In this document: positions 22,401 through 30,289 of the stretch, piece by piece
Layout: each line of letters opens with the position of its first letter
Numbering within the stretch: position 1 is the stretch's first letter
Assembly (NCBI RefSeq): GCF_000483485.1
Contig: NZ_KI519609.1
Span: 104,006 to 168,005, forward strand
DNA from: Thiomicrorhabdus chilensis DSM 12352
GTDB taxonomy: Bacteria > Pseudomonadota > Gammaproteobacteria > Thiomicrospirales > Thiomicrospiraceae
Length of the DNA stretch: 64,000 nt
Direction of reading: 5' to 3'
The notes under the pieces: model-generated
The model's input: only the letters and a program-made list of their open reading frames with translations
Told to the model about the DNA's origin: nothing
Databases searched by the model: none
Made by a program: the position numbers and the translations under genes

Positions 22401-22524
22401 AACCACCAATACTTTCTGGGGGCCTTTGGCTTTTGTTTTGATTGGCGGAATCAGCGTAGGAACCCTGTTGACGCTTCTGTTTTTGCCGGCGCTTTACGCC
22501 TTGTGGTTCAGAATAAAGCTCTAA
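19477..22524 (+). CDS. RND family efflux permease (AcrB/MexF-like superfamily)
   Basis: Proton-driven inner-membrane efflux pump of 1015 residues with two halves, each six membrane segments and a large periplasmic loop. The proton relay Asp pair is in TM4 (GLLVDDAIIAIEMM, about 405). The N-terminus carries GRAEDPNFTIKVMVV and PGATAEQMQNQV, typical of the subgroup sometimes annotated as acriflavine resistance or metal/drug RND. Substrate unknown. No regulator lies nearby. It is followed by the rpmH promoter. Confidence 0.92.
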   Translation: MMQRFNLSQLAVRHQALTLYFLLLALLVGSVSFINLGRAEDPNFTIKVMVVSAQWPGATAEQMQNQVADPLEKRLQEVEYFDFVDTTSRPGQVEMLITFKDSTPPEKIQDQFYEVRKRMLDMQGTLPAGVHGPFVNDDFSDVYFTLYSLTQGKLSYADWLEKAEQTRNALLAIDGVQKVNLLGEQDQQIQIEFNAAKLAQLGLTKNQILQNLSFYQTVTPAGFVETQGARVYLRNLSEFETVEQIRQMPIAADGQLLHLGDLAEVSRGFVSPSSFKIRNQGQETLLLGVIMQAGENGLALSDRLSAFSNDWQSRLPEGVALQKVTNQGDAIALAVNTFQLKFLIAVLVVMAVSFIALGWRAGIVVALAIPLTLALTFFLMQLTGKNLDRITLGALILALGLLVDDAIIAIEMMLVKMEEGLERSKAAAYAWQVTASPMLFGTLVTVVGFVPIGFAASNVGEYAGNIFWILAFALLISWLVAVTFTPYLGYKLLPQPKVSHHADEVPENRFTRKLAGLVRFCVQQRKTVVLLTLGLFVLAAIGMGKLVEKQFFPSSDRPELMVDIYLPEGSSQQVTDDLTHRLEDYVSQQPEVKTLTSYVGQGAPRFFLALNPELPNPAFAKLIIVTEDAQARDRLKERLQAYLAEGHVDAARVRVHALLYGPPVIWPVSFRVMGEDIDQLRQVGEQVRQIMAENPHIRTPHLEWGDRAPVISLKYDSDRLALLGVSPLSLSNQLQHALQGKDEAELRENDRRILLTSYTSRQAEDSLAQLGLLPIETTNGNKLPLEQLVELQVGFEDPVLKRRNRLPSINVNAEVNGAQPPDVTMAIWKQLQPLVNDLPQGVRIAIAGSVEESSKAEGSIQKLMPVMLLLMVTLVMLNMQSFLGTFMVLVTAPLGLIGAVAALLLFSQPFGFVATLGLIGLAGILMRNTLILVGQIDDNQRQGMDPKSALIDATLRRARPVLLTALAAVLAFIPLTTNTFWGPLAFVLIGGISVGTLLTLLFLPALYALWFRIKL

Positions 22525-22592
22525 CCGGTGACATCAGGGGACGTGGGCGTTGAATTTAGCTAAAATGAATTTGCTTATTTTACTAAAAAGAT

Positions 22593-22621
22593 TTGTTTTC
22601 TTATTGATAACTCTATATAAT
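22593..22621 (+). promoter_or_regulatory. Strong sigma-70 promoter of rpmH-rnpA
   Basis: -35 TTGTTT (22593-22598), 17-base spacer, consensus -10 TATAAT (22616-22621), preceded by an AT-rich UP-like tract. It lies 47 bp upstream of rpmH. Confidence 0.72.
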
Positions 22622-22667
22622 TCCCGTTTTTTCCGCTTCAGGAATTAGAAATTTAAGGACAACTGAC

Positions 22668-22802
22668 ATGAAACGTACATTTCAACCAAGTGTTATCAAG
22701 CGTGCGCGTACTCACGGTTTCCGTGCTCGTATGGCGACCAAGAATGGGCGTAAAGTTATCGCGGCTCGTCGTGCAAAAGGACGTAAACGTTTAACTGCGT
22801 AA
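22668..22802 (+). CDS. rpmH: 50S ribosomal protein L34
   Basis: 44-residue basic ribosomal protein of the large subunit. It begins [19 protein letters not shown] and ends GRKRLTA, matching L34 along its whole length. AAGGACA precedes the ATG at the right distance. It is first in the rpmH-rnpA-yidC-mnmE series, which in many bacteria adjoins dnaA but here lies about 5.4 kb from oriC, separated by the TauE and RND genes. Confidence 0.98.
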   Translation: MKRTFQPSVIKRARTHGFRARMATKNGRKVIAARRAKGRKRLTA

Positions 22803-22850
22803 TACTGAGTGTGCTCGATGGTACACTTAGAAGCCAAGTCTGGTGAGTTT

Positions 22851-23270
22851 ATGAATACAAATCAAGCGTTTTCAGCTCACCCAGACTCAAATACCCCTCC
22901 AAAGACTCAATATCGCTTTACCAAAGCTGCCCGCTTACTCTCCCCCAAAGATTTTCAGAACGTATTTGCCAACGCCGAGAAGTTTGCCAATCGTCACTGG
23001 ACATTGATCGTTCGTCCCAACCAGAAATCTCAAGCCAGATTGGGCTTGGCGATCAGTAAAAAGCAACTGCAACGAGCCGTTTGGCGAAATCGAATAAAAA
23101 GATTGGCCAGAGAGGCATTTAGGTTACATAAAAACGATCTAAATGGGTATGATATTGTGGTTCTGGGTCGCAAGGGCACCCAAGACGTCGATAACAAAAC
23201 ATTGCAAAGCAGTTTTCTGCATTTAGTTCGTAAGATCCGCAAAAGTGATCTGAAAGAGCGGATGAAATGA
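22851..23270 (+). CDS. rnpA: Ribonuclease P protein component
   Basis: Protein cofactor of RNase P (tRNA 5' maturation). The RNR motif is present as AVWRNRIKRLAREAFRLH (about residue 80), together with RLGLAISKK. The ATG at 22851 (139 residues) is preferred over a GTG at 22809 because GGTGAG lies just upstream of it. The first 30 residues are a poorly conserved extension. The usual next gene, yidD, is missing: only 32 bp separate rnpA from yidC. Confidence 0.95.
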   Translation: MNTNQAFSAHPDSNTPPKTQYRFTKAARLLSPKDFQNVFANAEKFANRHWTLIVRPNQKSQARLGLAISKKQLQRAVWRNRIKRLAREAFRLHKNDLNGYDIVVLGRKGTQDVDNKTLQSSFLHLVRKIRKSDLKERMK

Positions 23271-23302
23271 AGCATAAAAAACAAGAATCAAAGGTTTAAA
23301 TC

Positions 23303-24967
23303 ATGAATATGAGATCGTTCTGGTGGTTGGCATTGGCCTTTACGCTAACGTGGATTTGGTTGCAATGGGCGCAGTTTAGTGCGCCGGTTGCCGAGCAGCC
23401 CTCAACAACGGCTTCGGCCCAGGTGAGTAACGCTCAGGATGCGTCAGTGACGCCTGCGGCTGACGTCCCAGGTGCCAATGCAACCGCACCGCAAACCAGT
23501 TCGGTGCCTATGGCGCAAAACGCCATGCAACAGGGGCAACGTATTCATGTCACCACCGATACGCTGGATTTGATTATCGATACCGCCGGGGGCGATATTC
23601 GTGAAGCCAAGCTAATGAAATACGGCGCTTCCGAAGATGCCAGTCAGCCTTATCAGTTGATGAGCGACAGCGGTTCCTTGTTGTATGTGGCACAGAACGG
23701 TATCGCCACCCAGCCAGCCGCAAAACTGCCTGCTCCGAATCATAAAGCCGTCTATCAGACGGCACAAACCGAATATCAGATGACCGGCGACAGCTTGTCC
23801 GTGCCGCTGACCTGGGAACAAGATGGTGTTAAAGTCACTAAAACCTATCATTTCAAGCGTGGTGAGCATCTTCTAGAGGTGACTTACCAGGTTGAAAACC
23901 AATCTGAACAGGCCTGGTCGGGAAGTTTGTATTCACAACTGGTACGTAACCGTTACAACCCAGATGAAAACTTCATGATGTACACCTATACCGGTCCGGT
24001 TCTGTACGACGGCAATGCTGAAGAGAAGTACGTCAAACACTCTTTTGACGACCTGAACAAGGAAACCGTCAGCGGAAGATCGGTGATGGGTGGTTGGGCT
24101 GCAATGATTCAGCAGTATTTCCTGACGGCAATTGTACCGGATCAGTCAGCACAGAACTCCTATTACGCCAAGCCTTTGGGTGACGATCGTTATGCGGTCG
24201 GTGTGGTTGAACCTTTGGTGACAGTTGAACCTGGTATGAGTGGTGAGTTGAGTTCAAAACTGTATATTGGGCCTGAAATTCAGGATCGCTTGGCGGAGAT
24301 TGCACCGGGGCTTGAGCTGACGATTGATTACGGTATTTTGACGTTCCTGGCGGAACCGATTTTCTGGTTGTTGTCACAGATTCACGATTTTGTTGGCAAC
24401 TGGGGTGTGGCGATTATCCTCTTGACCTTGTTGATCAAGTTGGTGTTCTACAAGTTGTCGGAAACTTCTTATCGCTCAATGGCGCGTTTGAAGAAATTCC
24501 AGCCTAAGCTGCAACAGTTGAAAGAGAACTACGGTGACGATAAGGCGATCTTTCAGCAGAAGATGATGAAGTTGTACAAGGAAGAGAAAATCAACCCACT
24601 AGGTGGGTGCCTACCGATTTTCATTCAGATGCCGGTATTCATCGCACTTTATTGGGTGTTGTTGTATTCGGTTGAGATGCGTCAAGCGCCGTTTATGTTA
24701 TGGATTGAAGACTTGTCCGCGCAAGATCCTTATTACATCTTGCCGGTCATCATGGGGATCACCATGTACATCCAGCAGAAGTTGAACCCGTCGGCGATGA
24801 TGGATGAGATGCAGCAGAAGGTGATGAAAGCCCTGCCGTTTATTTTCACCTTCTTCTTCCTATGGTTCCCGGCCGGTCTGGTTCTATACTGGGTGGTCAA
24901 CAACATCCTTTCGGTTGCTCAGCAGTGGTACATCACCAAGAAGATCGAAGCGGGCGAAGAGAAATAA
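23303..24967 (+). CDS. yidC: Membrane protein insertase YidC
   Basis: Inserts and folds inner-membrane proteins with or without Sec. It has an N-terminal membrane segment (4-22), then a polar Ala/Thr/Gln-rich linker, a large periplasmic beta domain (about 80-330), and the conserved membrane core from about 350 (NWGVAIILLTLLIKLVFYKLSETSYRSMARLKKFQPK). INPLGGCLPIFIQMPVFIALYW and LPFIFTFFFLWFPAGLVLYWVVNN are hallmark segments. 554 residues is the gammaproteobacterial length. Confidence 0.97.
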   Translation: MNMRSFWWLALAFTLTWIWLQWAQFSAPVAEQPSTTASAQVSNAQDASVTPAADVPGANATAPQTSSVPMAQNAMQQGQRIHVTTDTLDLIIDTAGGDIREAKLMKYGASEDASQPYQLMSDSGSLLYVAQNGIATQPAAKLPAPNHKAVYQTAQTEYQMTGDSLSVPLTWEQDGVKVTKTYHFKRGEHLLEVTYQVENQSEQAWSGSLYSQLVRNRYNPDENFMMYTYTGPVLYDGNAEEKYVKHSFDDLNKETVSGRSVMGGWAAMIQQYFLTAIVPDQSAQNSYYAKPLGDDRYAVGVVEPLVTVEPGMSGELSSKLYIGPEIQDRLAEIAPGLELTIDYGILTFLAEPIFWLLSQIHDFVGNWGVAIILLTLLIKLVFYKLSETSYRSMARLKKFQPKLQQLKENYGDDKAIFQQKMMKLYKEEKINPLGGCLPIFIQMPVFIALYWVLLYSVEMRQAPFMLWIEDLSAQDPYYILPVIMGITMYIQQKLNPSAMMDEMQQKVMKALPFIFTFFFLWFPAGLVLYWVVNNILSVAQQWYITKKIEAGEEK

Positions 24968-24983
24968 GCCCTGAAAACAGGGC
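24968..24983 (+). other. Hairpin immediately after yidC stop
   Basis: GCCCTG AAAA CAGGGC, a perfect six-pair stem with tetraloop directly after the TAA. There is no T tract, so it is more likely an mRNA 3'-end stabiliser or attenuator between yidC and the next gene than a strong terminator. Confidence 0.45.
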
Positions 24984-25008
24984 AGTTTGAGAATTAAAGG
25001 TAAAACAA

Positions 25009-25341
25009 ATGCAATTATCTTATCAAAAGTTGGGCACAGACCATCCAATGTACGGTAAAGTCGAATACTTGGTGACCGATGGCATGCAGCCGATCTGTTA
25101 TAAAACCCAAGACGGTTATATTCCATTAGAAACCGGCGCTGCTTCGAATGATGCTGCGCAGGCGCCAAAACCGGCCGAAGTTGAAACCAAACCTTTATAT
25201 GTATTGAGTTTCAAGGTCAATGGTGAAGCGGAAGAGATGACCTTTACCTCTAAGAAAAAACTGGATAAGACGGTTGAAGCCTTTGCCCAGAAGTTTTTCA
25301 TTAGCGACGTGAAAACTACGGTTTATCAGACGCTTGCCTGA
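25009..25341 (+). CDS. Hypothetical protein between yidC and mnmE
   Basis: I do not recognise this 110-residue protein. AAAGG precedes the ATG by about eight bases. There is no signal peptide or membrane segment. The N-terminal 40 residues (GTDHPMYGKVEYLVTDGMQPICYK) and the C-terminal 45 residues (LYVLSFKVNGEAEEMTFTSKKKLD) look folded and are separated by an Ala/Pro-rich linker near 45-60. It is bounded by a hairpin upstream and a terminator downstream. Its coding nature is supported by codon use and the ribosome site. Confidence 0.7.
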   Translation: MQLSYQKLGTDHPMYGKVEYLVTDGMQPICYKTQDGYIPLETGAASNDAAQAPKPAEVETKPLYVLSFKVNGEAEEMTFTSKKKLDKTVEAFAQKFFISDVKTTVYQTLA

Positions 25342-25374
25342 AGAGTTAGCTTGGCCTAATTGTGTATGACTAAG

Positions 25375-25394
25375 CGCCCGTGAGGGCGTTTTTT
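25375..25394 (+). terminator. Intrinsic terminator upstream of mnmE
   Basis: CGCCC GTGA GGGCG followed by six T residues. Confidence 0.88.
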
Positions 25395-25429
25395 GTTTGT
25401 AGTCTTTTATGTTTTGTGTGGGAACCCCA

Positions 25430-26785
25430 ATGGATTTTGAGAATCACGATACCATCGCCGCAATTGCTACCGCTCCGGGAAGAGGCGGAGTCGGCATTGT
25501 GCGTGTCTCCGGCAAGCAGGCTTTGGCAATCGCCGAAACGGTATTAGCTAGAAGCCCAAAACCGCGATACGCACATTATGGTGCCTTTTATGGCAGTCAG
25601 GGCGAGGTGCTGGATCAAGGCATTGCGCTCTATTTTCCGGGCCCAAACTCCTTTACCGGTGAAGACGTGCTGGAACTGCAAGGTCACGGCGGGCCGGTGG
25701 TATTGGAATGGCTTCTGGAACGGGTGATTGAGTTGGGTGCGCGTATGGCCGAACCGGGCGAGTTCTCCAAGCAGGCGTTTATGAACGACAAGCTGGATTT
25801 GGCGCAGGCCGAAGCGATCGCCGATCTGATCGAAGCCTCGTCCGACCAGGCGGCACGTTCCGCCTTGCGCTCCCTGCAGGGTGATTTTTCCGCCCAGGTC
25901 AATCAGTTGGTCGAGGAGCTTACTCAGTTGCGCATCTATGTGGAAGCGGCGATTGATTTTCCGGAAGAGGAGATCGATTTCCTGTCCGACGGCAAAGTCG
26001 CCGGTCAATTACGCCATATTCTGGATCGCTTGCAGGCGGTGTTCGCTTCGGCTCAGCAAGGGGTGCTGCTACGAGAGGGCATGTCGGTGGTCATTCTTGG
26101 GCGTCCCAATGCCGGCAAATCAAGCCTGTTGAATGCGCTTTCCGGGCGTGAAAGTGCGATTGTTACCGAGATCGCGGGCACTACAAGGGATATCGTTAAG
26201 GAAGAGATCAATATCGACGGTATGCCGCTGCACATTTTGGATACCGCCGGAGTGCGCGAAGCGACCGATGCGGTCGAGCAGATTGGCATTGAACGCGCCT
26301 GGCAGGCCTTGGACAGCGCTGACCGTGTATTGGTGATGTTGCAGGCGGGCGAGGCGATTCATCCTGAAGACCAGACAATTCTCGACAAGCTTCCGAGTCA
26401 TATTCCGGTCACCTTGATTCGCAACAAGATTGATTTGATCAACCACCAACCGATGGTCGAAACCCAGGATGGGGTCACGGTCATTTGGTTGTCGGCCAAA
26501 CAGAAACAGGGCTTGGAGCTGCTGCGCAATCATCTGAAGACCGCAATGGGTTATCAGCAAACGTCCGAAGGGGTGTTTATGGCCAGAAAACGTCACCTGG
26601 ATGCCTTGCAGACGGCTTTGCAGTGGACTGAAAACGGCATGGTGCAATTGGAGGAGTTTGCCGCTGGGGAGTTGCTGGCGGAAGATCTGCGGCTGGCGCA
26701 GGAGGCGTTGTCGGAAATTACCGGACGTTTCAACTCCGATGATTTGCTGGGACGGATTTTCACCTCTTTTTGTATCGGTAAATAG
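25430..26785 (+). CDS. mnmE: tRNA modification GTPase MnmE
   Basis: With MnmG it installs the (carboxymethyl)aminomethyl group on U34 of tRNAs. N-terminal tetrahydrofolate-binding domain ([14 protein letters not shown] at 11-24), helical domain, then an inserted G domain with P-loop GRPNAGKSS (about 225), DTAG and NKID. It ends in the invariant FCIGK with the catalytic Cys. ATG 25430 (451 residues) matches the family start; an ATG at 25409 would add seven residues. The partner mnmG lies 10 kb further on. Confidence 0.96.
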   Translation: MDFENHDTIAAIATAPGRGGVGIVRVSGKQALAIAETVLARSPKPRYAHYGAFYGSQGEVLDQGIALYFPGPNSFTGEDVLELQGHGGPVVLEWLLERVIELGARMAEPGEFSKQAFMNDKLDLAQAEAIADLIEASSDQAARSALRSLQGDFSAQVNQLVEELTQLRIYVEAAIDFPEEEIDFLSDGKVAGQLRHILDRLQAVFASAQQGVLLREGMSVVILGRPNAGKSSLLNALSGRESAIVTEIAGTTRDIVKEEINIDGMPLHILDTAGVREATDAVEQIGIERAWQALDSADRVLVMLQAGEAIHPEDQTILDKLPSHIPVTLIRNKIDLINHQPMVETQDGVTVIWLSAKQKQGLELLRNHLKTAMGYQQTSEGVFMARKRHLDALQTALQWTENGMVQLEEFAAGELLAEDLRLAQEALSEITGRFNSDDLLGRIFTSFCIGK

Positions 26786-26815
26786 TTTCAATAGACAGTT
26801 GGGCAGGAGCCATAC

Positions 26816-26835
26816 CAGGCCTGTTCATTTTTAAA
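26816..26835 (+). repeat. CAGGCCTG dispersed element
   Basis: CAGGCCTG plus tail TTCATTTTTAAA, in the mnmE / CDF gap. One of the best matches to the consensus. Confidence 0.72.
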
Positions 26836-26859
26836 GACGTCGTTTCAGGATAGAATTTT

Positions 26860-27834
26860 ATGCAAACAAGGTCGACAGATTCACTCGAAAAACGGGTACA
26901 AACTGAAAAGAAAGCCATCAAATGGGTGATGGTGGGGGATCTTTTACTGGCGGTTTTGGGGATTACGTTCTTTTATCTGACCAATTCTCAGGCGATCCTG
27001 ATGGACGGTGTCTACCCTTTGATTGACCTGATTGCCGGGCTCTTGACCTTGCGTGTGGTGACTTTGATTACCCAGCAGGCGAGTGAGTCCCAGCCATTTG
27101 GTTATGCGATTTTTGAACCCGTTCTGAATTTCATCAAGGGCATTCTCATATTATTGGTGGTATTGGTTGCGTTGTATGCATCGGTGTTTGCCCTGTTTCA
27201 CGGTGGACGCCAGATTGAGGCCAATATCGCGGTGTTTTATTCCATTGTCGCCTCGGTGTTGGGATTTGCCTTATCTTATGGCCTGCATCGTATGAACAAG
27301 ACAGCCAAGTCGTCATTGATTGATGTTGACCTTAAGGGCTGGTTGATCGGTTCGGTATTAAGTGTGGCCGTTGGTTTGTCTTTTGCGTTGGCGATCTGGA
27401 TGGAGACGACCCAATATAAGAGCTGGGTGCCCTATGTGGATCCGCTGGTCATCCTGATCTTGATTTTGGTGGTGCTGCCGATGCCGTTACAGATTTTGAA
27501 ACACAACGGCATGCAGATTGTCGGACGCACCGGAAATGACGAAGCCAGCCAGTTTTTACAAAGTCAGGTTGAGGCGGTATTTGCGAGTGTGGAGTACAGC
27601 GACATCAAAACCCGTTACCTGCAGGCCGGGCGCATGATGTATGTGCAGGTGTATGTGCAGATGCAAGCCGATACCGATTTTGATCTGTTGGAGCAGGATC
27701 GTTACCGGGATGCTCTGTTTCAACACCTCAAGCAGACCCATGATTATCTGTCGTTGGATGTGATTTACACCACACATCCGATTTGGGTCGCCAGAAGTGT
27801 CGGCCTTGCGGACGGGCATACGCAAAACACTTGA
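26860..27834 (+). CDS. Cation diffusion facilitator family transporter (divergent)
   Basis: Predicted membrane exporter of the CDF superfamily with six membrane segments and a cytoplasmic C-terminal domain from about 225. The N-terminal membrane core carries MDGVYPLIDLIAG, and the loop has QPFGYAIFEP where FieF has FGHGKAEP. The usual HxxxD of TM5 is replaced by VDLKGW, so metal coordination differs from the FieF copy at 13.5-14.4 kb, and the substrate may not be zinc. 324 residues. Confidence 0.8.
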   Translation: MQTRSTDSLEKRVQTEKKAIKWVMVGDLLLAVLGITFFYLTNSQAILMDGVYPLIDLIAGLLTLRVVTLITQQASESQPFGYAIFEPVLNFIKGILILLVVLVALYASVFALFHGGRQIEANIAVFYSIVASVLGFALSYGLHRMNKTAKSSLIDVDLKGWLIGSVLSVAVGLSFALAIWMETTQYKSWVPYVDPLVILILILVVLPMPLQILKHNGMQIVGRTGNDEASQFLQSQVEAVFASVEYSDIKTRYLQAGRMMYVQVYVQMQADTDFDLLEQDRYRDALFQHLKQTHDYLSLDVIYTTHPIWVARSVGLADGHTQNT

Positions 27835-27874
27835 ACCTAAGTATTGCGATACCGAATATTACAACTGTTATAGA

Positions 27875-27894
27875 ATTTAAAATCAGCAGGCCTT
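27875..27894 (-). repeat. Degenerate CAGGCCTG element
   Basis: On the minus strand AAGGCCTG with tail CTGATTTTAAAT. One base differs from the core palindrome but the tail fits. It lies in the CDF-yigZ gap. Confidence 0.55.
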
Positions 27895-27938
27895 TCTGTT
27901 TGCCGCCTGCCAAAAACCCAAAGCGTGTTGATTAAACC

Positions 27939-28547
27939 ATGTCTTACCCTATTCCCGCCCAGTTGGCGGAAGCCGAAATAGTCATCAAAAAAAGCCGTTT
28001 CATTGCCTATGCGCAACACATTGTTTCACGTGAAACCGGCATGCAGTGGCTGGAAGAGATCAAGCAACAATATCCGGATGCACGTCATCATTGTTGGGCT
28101 TATCAACTCGGTAACCCGGGCTGCGCCACCAATGCTGGAATGGGCGATGACGGCGAACCCTCAGGAACGGCGGGCAAGCCGATCCTCAATGTGTTGCAAC
28201 ATAAAGGGGTGGGCGATGTCATGATCATCGTGGTGCGTTACTTTGGCGGCATTAAACTCGGCGCCGGTGGCCTGACGCGGGCCTATGGTCAGGCCGCTCA
28301 AGCGGTCATGGAGGTGTTGCCGACCGAGCAGCAAGTGCCTATGACCGGCTTGCAGGTGTACTGCGATTTTGCGTTGGAACAATCAATCCGGCACTGGCTC
28401 ACGCAGGCCGAGGGCGAATTGCAGGAGGTGACCTACTCTAAGAAGGTTTCTTTGCAGGTCGCCTTGCCGGATGATCGGCTGGACGAGTTCTGCGAGCAAC
28501 TTAGGGCGCATCAATGCGAGTATGAACTGCCGGATAAAATTCAATAA
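27939..28547 (+). CDS. yigZ: YigZ/IMPACT family protein (UPF0029)
   Basis: Conserved protein of the YigZ/IMPACT family, with a role in translation control suspected from the eukaryotic member. The N-terminal domain carries KKSRFIAYAQHI and the signature GMGDDGEPSGTAGKPILNVL; it is followed by VVVRYFGGIKLGAGGLTRAYGQAA-like sequence. The C-terminal ferredoxin-like domain spans about 135-200. 202 residues is standard. A 15/16 parS site is embedded in codons for VSRET (28022-28037). Confidence 0.9.
   Translation: MSYPIPAQLAEAEIVIKKSRFIAYAQHIVSRETGMQWLEEIKQQYPDARHHCWAYQLGNPGCATNAGMGDDGEPSGTAGKPILNVLQHKGVGDVMIIVVRYFGGIKLGAGGLTRAYGQAAQAVMEVLPTEQQVPMTGLQVYCDFALEQSIRHWLTQAEGELQEVTYSKKVSLQVALPDDRLDEFCEQLRAHQCEYELPDKIQ
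28022..28037. other. parS: parS-like site within yigZ
   Basis: TGTTTCACGTGAAACC, one mismatch from the parS consensus at the last base. About 10.8 kb from the putative oriC. Confidence 0.85.
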
Positions 28548-28614
28548 ATTCATACGATTGTCAAAATTTTCAGTTAACCTGTTCTGAATACCTTTCCGAT
28601 CCAAGGAGTTTCAG

Positions 28615-29490
28615 ATGACCTCAACGAAAAGCAAGGAGTGGATTGAAGAGCACATCGATTCGATCGATTACCAAGGGTTAGCGCCACAAATTCAGCAGCA
28701 TGTATTGCAGATGCTGGAGCAGGCCATATCTTTAAGTCAGTCCGAACAACGCGAAGAGAAACAAGCCATTCATGATTTGCGTGTGGTGTTCAAACGTTTA
28801 CGGGCCTATTGGCAATTGATGCGTTTCATGGTTTCTAAGAGGGTGTTTGAAGCGGCCAATCAGCGTATCAAGTTGGCCGCCAAATTACTCGGTGGCCAGC
28901 GTGATCAGCAAGTCTTGTTGGATTCTTTGTTGATGGTGAGCAAGCAACTCAAGGCGTCCGAAAAAGCCTATGCTGAATTGCAAATATCGGATTGGGAACA
29001 AAACTTACGCGCCACGCGCAAAGCGCTTTCCATCCATTGGCTCGCCATTCATTCGAGTTTGCAGCTCGAACACGACGTTTGGGAGAGTTTGAACTGTGAG
29101 GAGGAGGACCCCCGTCCTATGCAAAAAGGGGTGCGTAAAAGCCTCAAACGCCAATTCAAACTTGCCGAGAAAGCCACACTGCCTTCCACTGAAATGGCAC
29201 AGCGCCATCGCTGGCGTAAATGGGTCAAACATGTTTTTTATCAGCTCAAGTTGTTGAAAAAATTGGGTCTGAAGGGTCAAAAGAAAACCGTGAGTCGTTT
29301 TGATGAGTTGGGAGAGGTGTTAGGGCTTGAGCATGACATGGAAGTATTGTTTGAGTTTCTGCAGGCTCAAGATGGTCAGGTTGAGCACGCTGAGCACTTA
29401 AAGGCGATTATCAAGGTGTGCCGGAAGCAGCAAGCAGAGTTTCGTAAACAGGCCGACCGCATTCATAAGTCGATTGTTAAGCAGAAATGA
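28615..29490 (+). CDS. CHAD domain-containing protein
   Basis: CHAD (conserved histidine alpha-helical) domain protein of 291 residues. CHAD domains bind inorganic polyphosphate; this one has no fused CYTH domain. The histidine positions are seen in AIHDLRVVFKRLRAYWQL (about 56-73) and in GEVLGLEHDMEVLFEFL near 240, with Arg/Lys-rich helices such as RHRWRKWVKHVFYQLK. A ribosome site (AAGGAG) precedes the ATG. It stands alone on its transcript as far as can be seen. A polyphosphate-granule role is inference. Confidence 0.85.
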   Translation: MTSTKSKEWIEEHIDSIDYQGLAPQIQQHVLQMLEQAISLSQSEQREEKQAIHDLRVVFKRLRAYWQLMRFMVSKRVFEAANQRIKLAAKLLGGQRDQQVLLDSLLMVSKQLKASEKAYAELQISDWEQNLRATRKALSIHWLAIHSSLQLEHDVWESLNCEEEDPRPMQKGVRKSLKRQFKLAEKATLPSTEMAQRHRWRKWVKHVFYQLKLLKKLGLKGQKKTVSRFDELGEVLGLEHDMEVLFEFLQAQDGQVEHAEHLKAIIKVCRKQQAEFRKQADRIHKSIVKQK

Positions 29491-29675
29491 ATCCAGTCTG
29501 TTTGCGGTTGAAAGCCAAGTCCTGCTTCATTAAGTCGTTTAATCAACTGGTATTTCTCATAGAAAAATTTCATTATTCACCATAAAAAATCAGGTATAAA
29601 ATCAATGGGAACTTTAAGTTTTTTGCTTAAAGAGATTGTGTTTTTTTAGATCGATACTATGCAAGAGGTGTAGTG

Positions 29676-29987
29676 ATGATGAGTTTAAAGAGTTTCAAGC
29701 CGTTGATGCTGGCCGCGTTATTCATGCTACCTGCGTCCGTGATGGCAATGGAAGAAGAGCAAGTTTATGGCAGTCAGTTGATGACCCAGCAGGAACGCCA
29801 GGAACATCAGGCAAAAATGCGTGCGGCTCAGTCTGAAGAAGAGCGTGAACAGATTCGTGAAGAGCATCACGAACAGATGCAAATTCGAGCGGAAGAGAAA
29901 GGCGTTGATTTGCCCGATGAACCGCCTGCCGAAAGAGGGCACATGAATCAACATGACCGTCCTGGCATGGGTTACGGTCGTGACTAA
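29676..29987 (+). CDS. Small secreted Glu/Gln-rich protein
   Basis: Not recognised. It has a 24-residue signal peptide (LMLAALFMLPASVMA), then a short mature chain, highly charged and probably helical: TQQERQEHQAKMRAAQSEEE and EEHHEQMQIRAEEKG. The C-terminus is Pro/Gly/Met/His-rich. ATG 29676 is placed by AGAGG seven bases upstream; a GTG at 29673 and ATG at 29679 are alternatives. His/Met content might suggest metal binding, but that is only a guess. Confidence 0.65.
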   Translation: MMSLKSFKPLMLAALFMLPASVMAMEEEQVYGSQLMTQQERQEHQAKMRAAQSEEEREQIREEHHEQMQIRAEEKGVDLPDEPPAERGHMNQHDRPGMGYGRD

Positions 29988-29997
29988 AACGGGGTGA

Positions 29998-30198
29998 TTA
30001 CAGCGCCATCAAGGTGATGGTGGTCACGATTCCGACAAAATAGGTCAATAAGGTCAGCTGCAACATGCGCTTGTTGGCCTGTCTGCTGTTGAGTTTTTCT
30101 TTAAATCTCGGCTGTTTCTGCAAGACTTTATATCCCCCCCATAGTACTCCTAATGCCAGAGCCGTTAAAATCATGCCTAAAATCAATGTGGTCAGCAT
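29998..30198 (-). CDS. Small two-helix membrane protein
   Basis: Unknown 66-residue protein with two predicted membrane helices (LILGMILTALALGVLWGGYKVL and LTLLTYFVGIVTTITLMAL) joined by a basic loop (KQPRFKEKLNSRQANKR). A good ribosome site (AAAAGGGA) precedes the ATG, which supports it as a real gene. It is convergent with the small secreted protein, the stop codons being about 10 bp apart. Confidence 0.6.
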   Translation of the reverse strand: MLTTLILGMILTALALGVLWGGYKVLQKQPRFKEKLNSRQANKRMLQLTLLTYFVGIVTTITLMAL

Positions 30199-30289
30199 TG
30201 TTTGTTCCCTTTTATGTGTTGTTTCAATTATAACGATTGATGTCGATAAAGGATCTGACGCTTTTTCGACAAGACGGGGCTCCTAACCC

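Noticed and set aside
26120..26791. 223-codon minus-strand ORF opposite mnmE
   Set aside because: Shadow of mnmE; no ribosome site or family resemblance.
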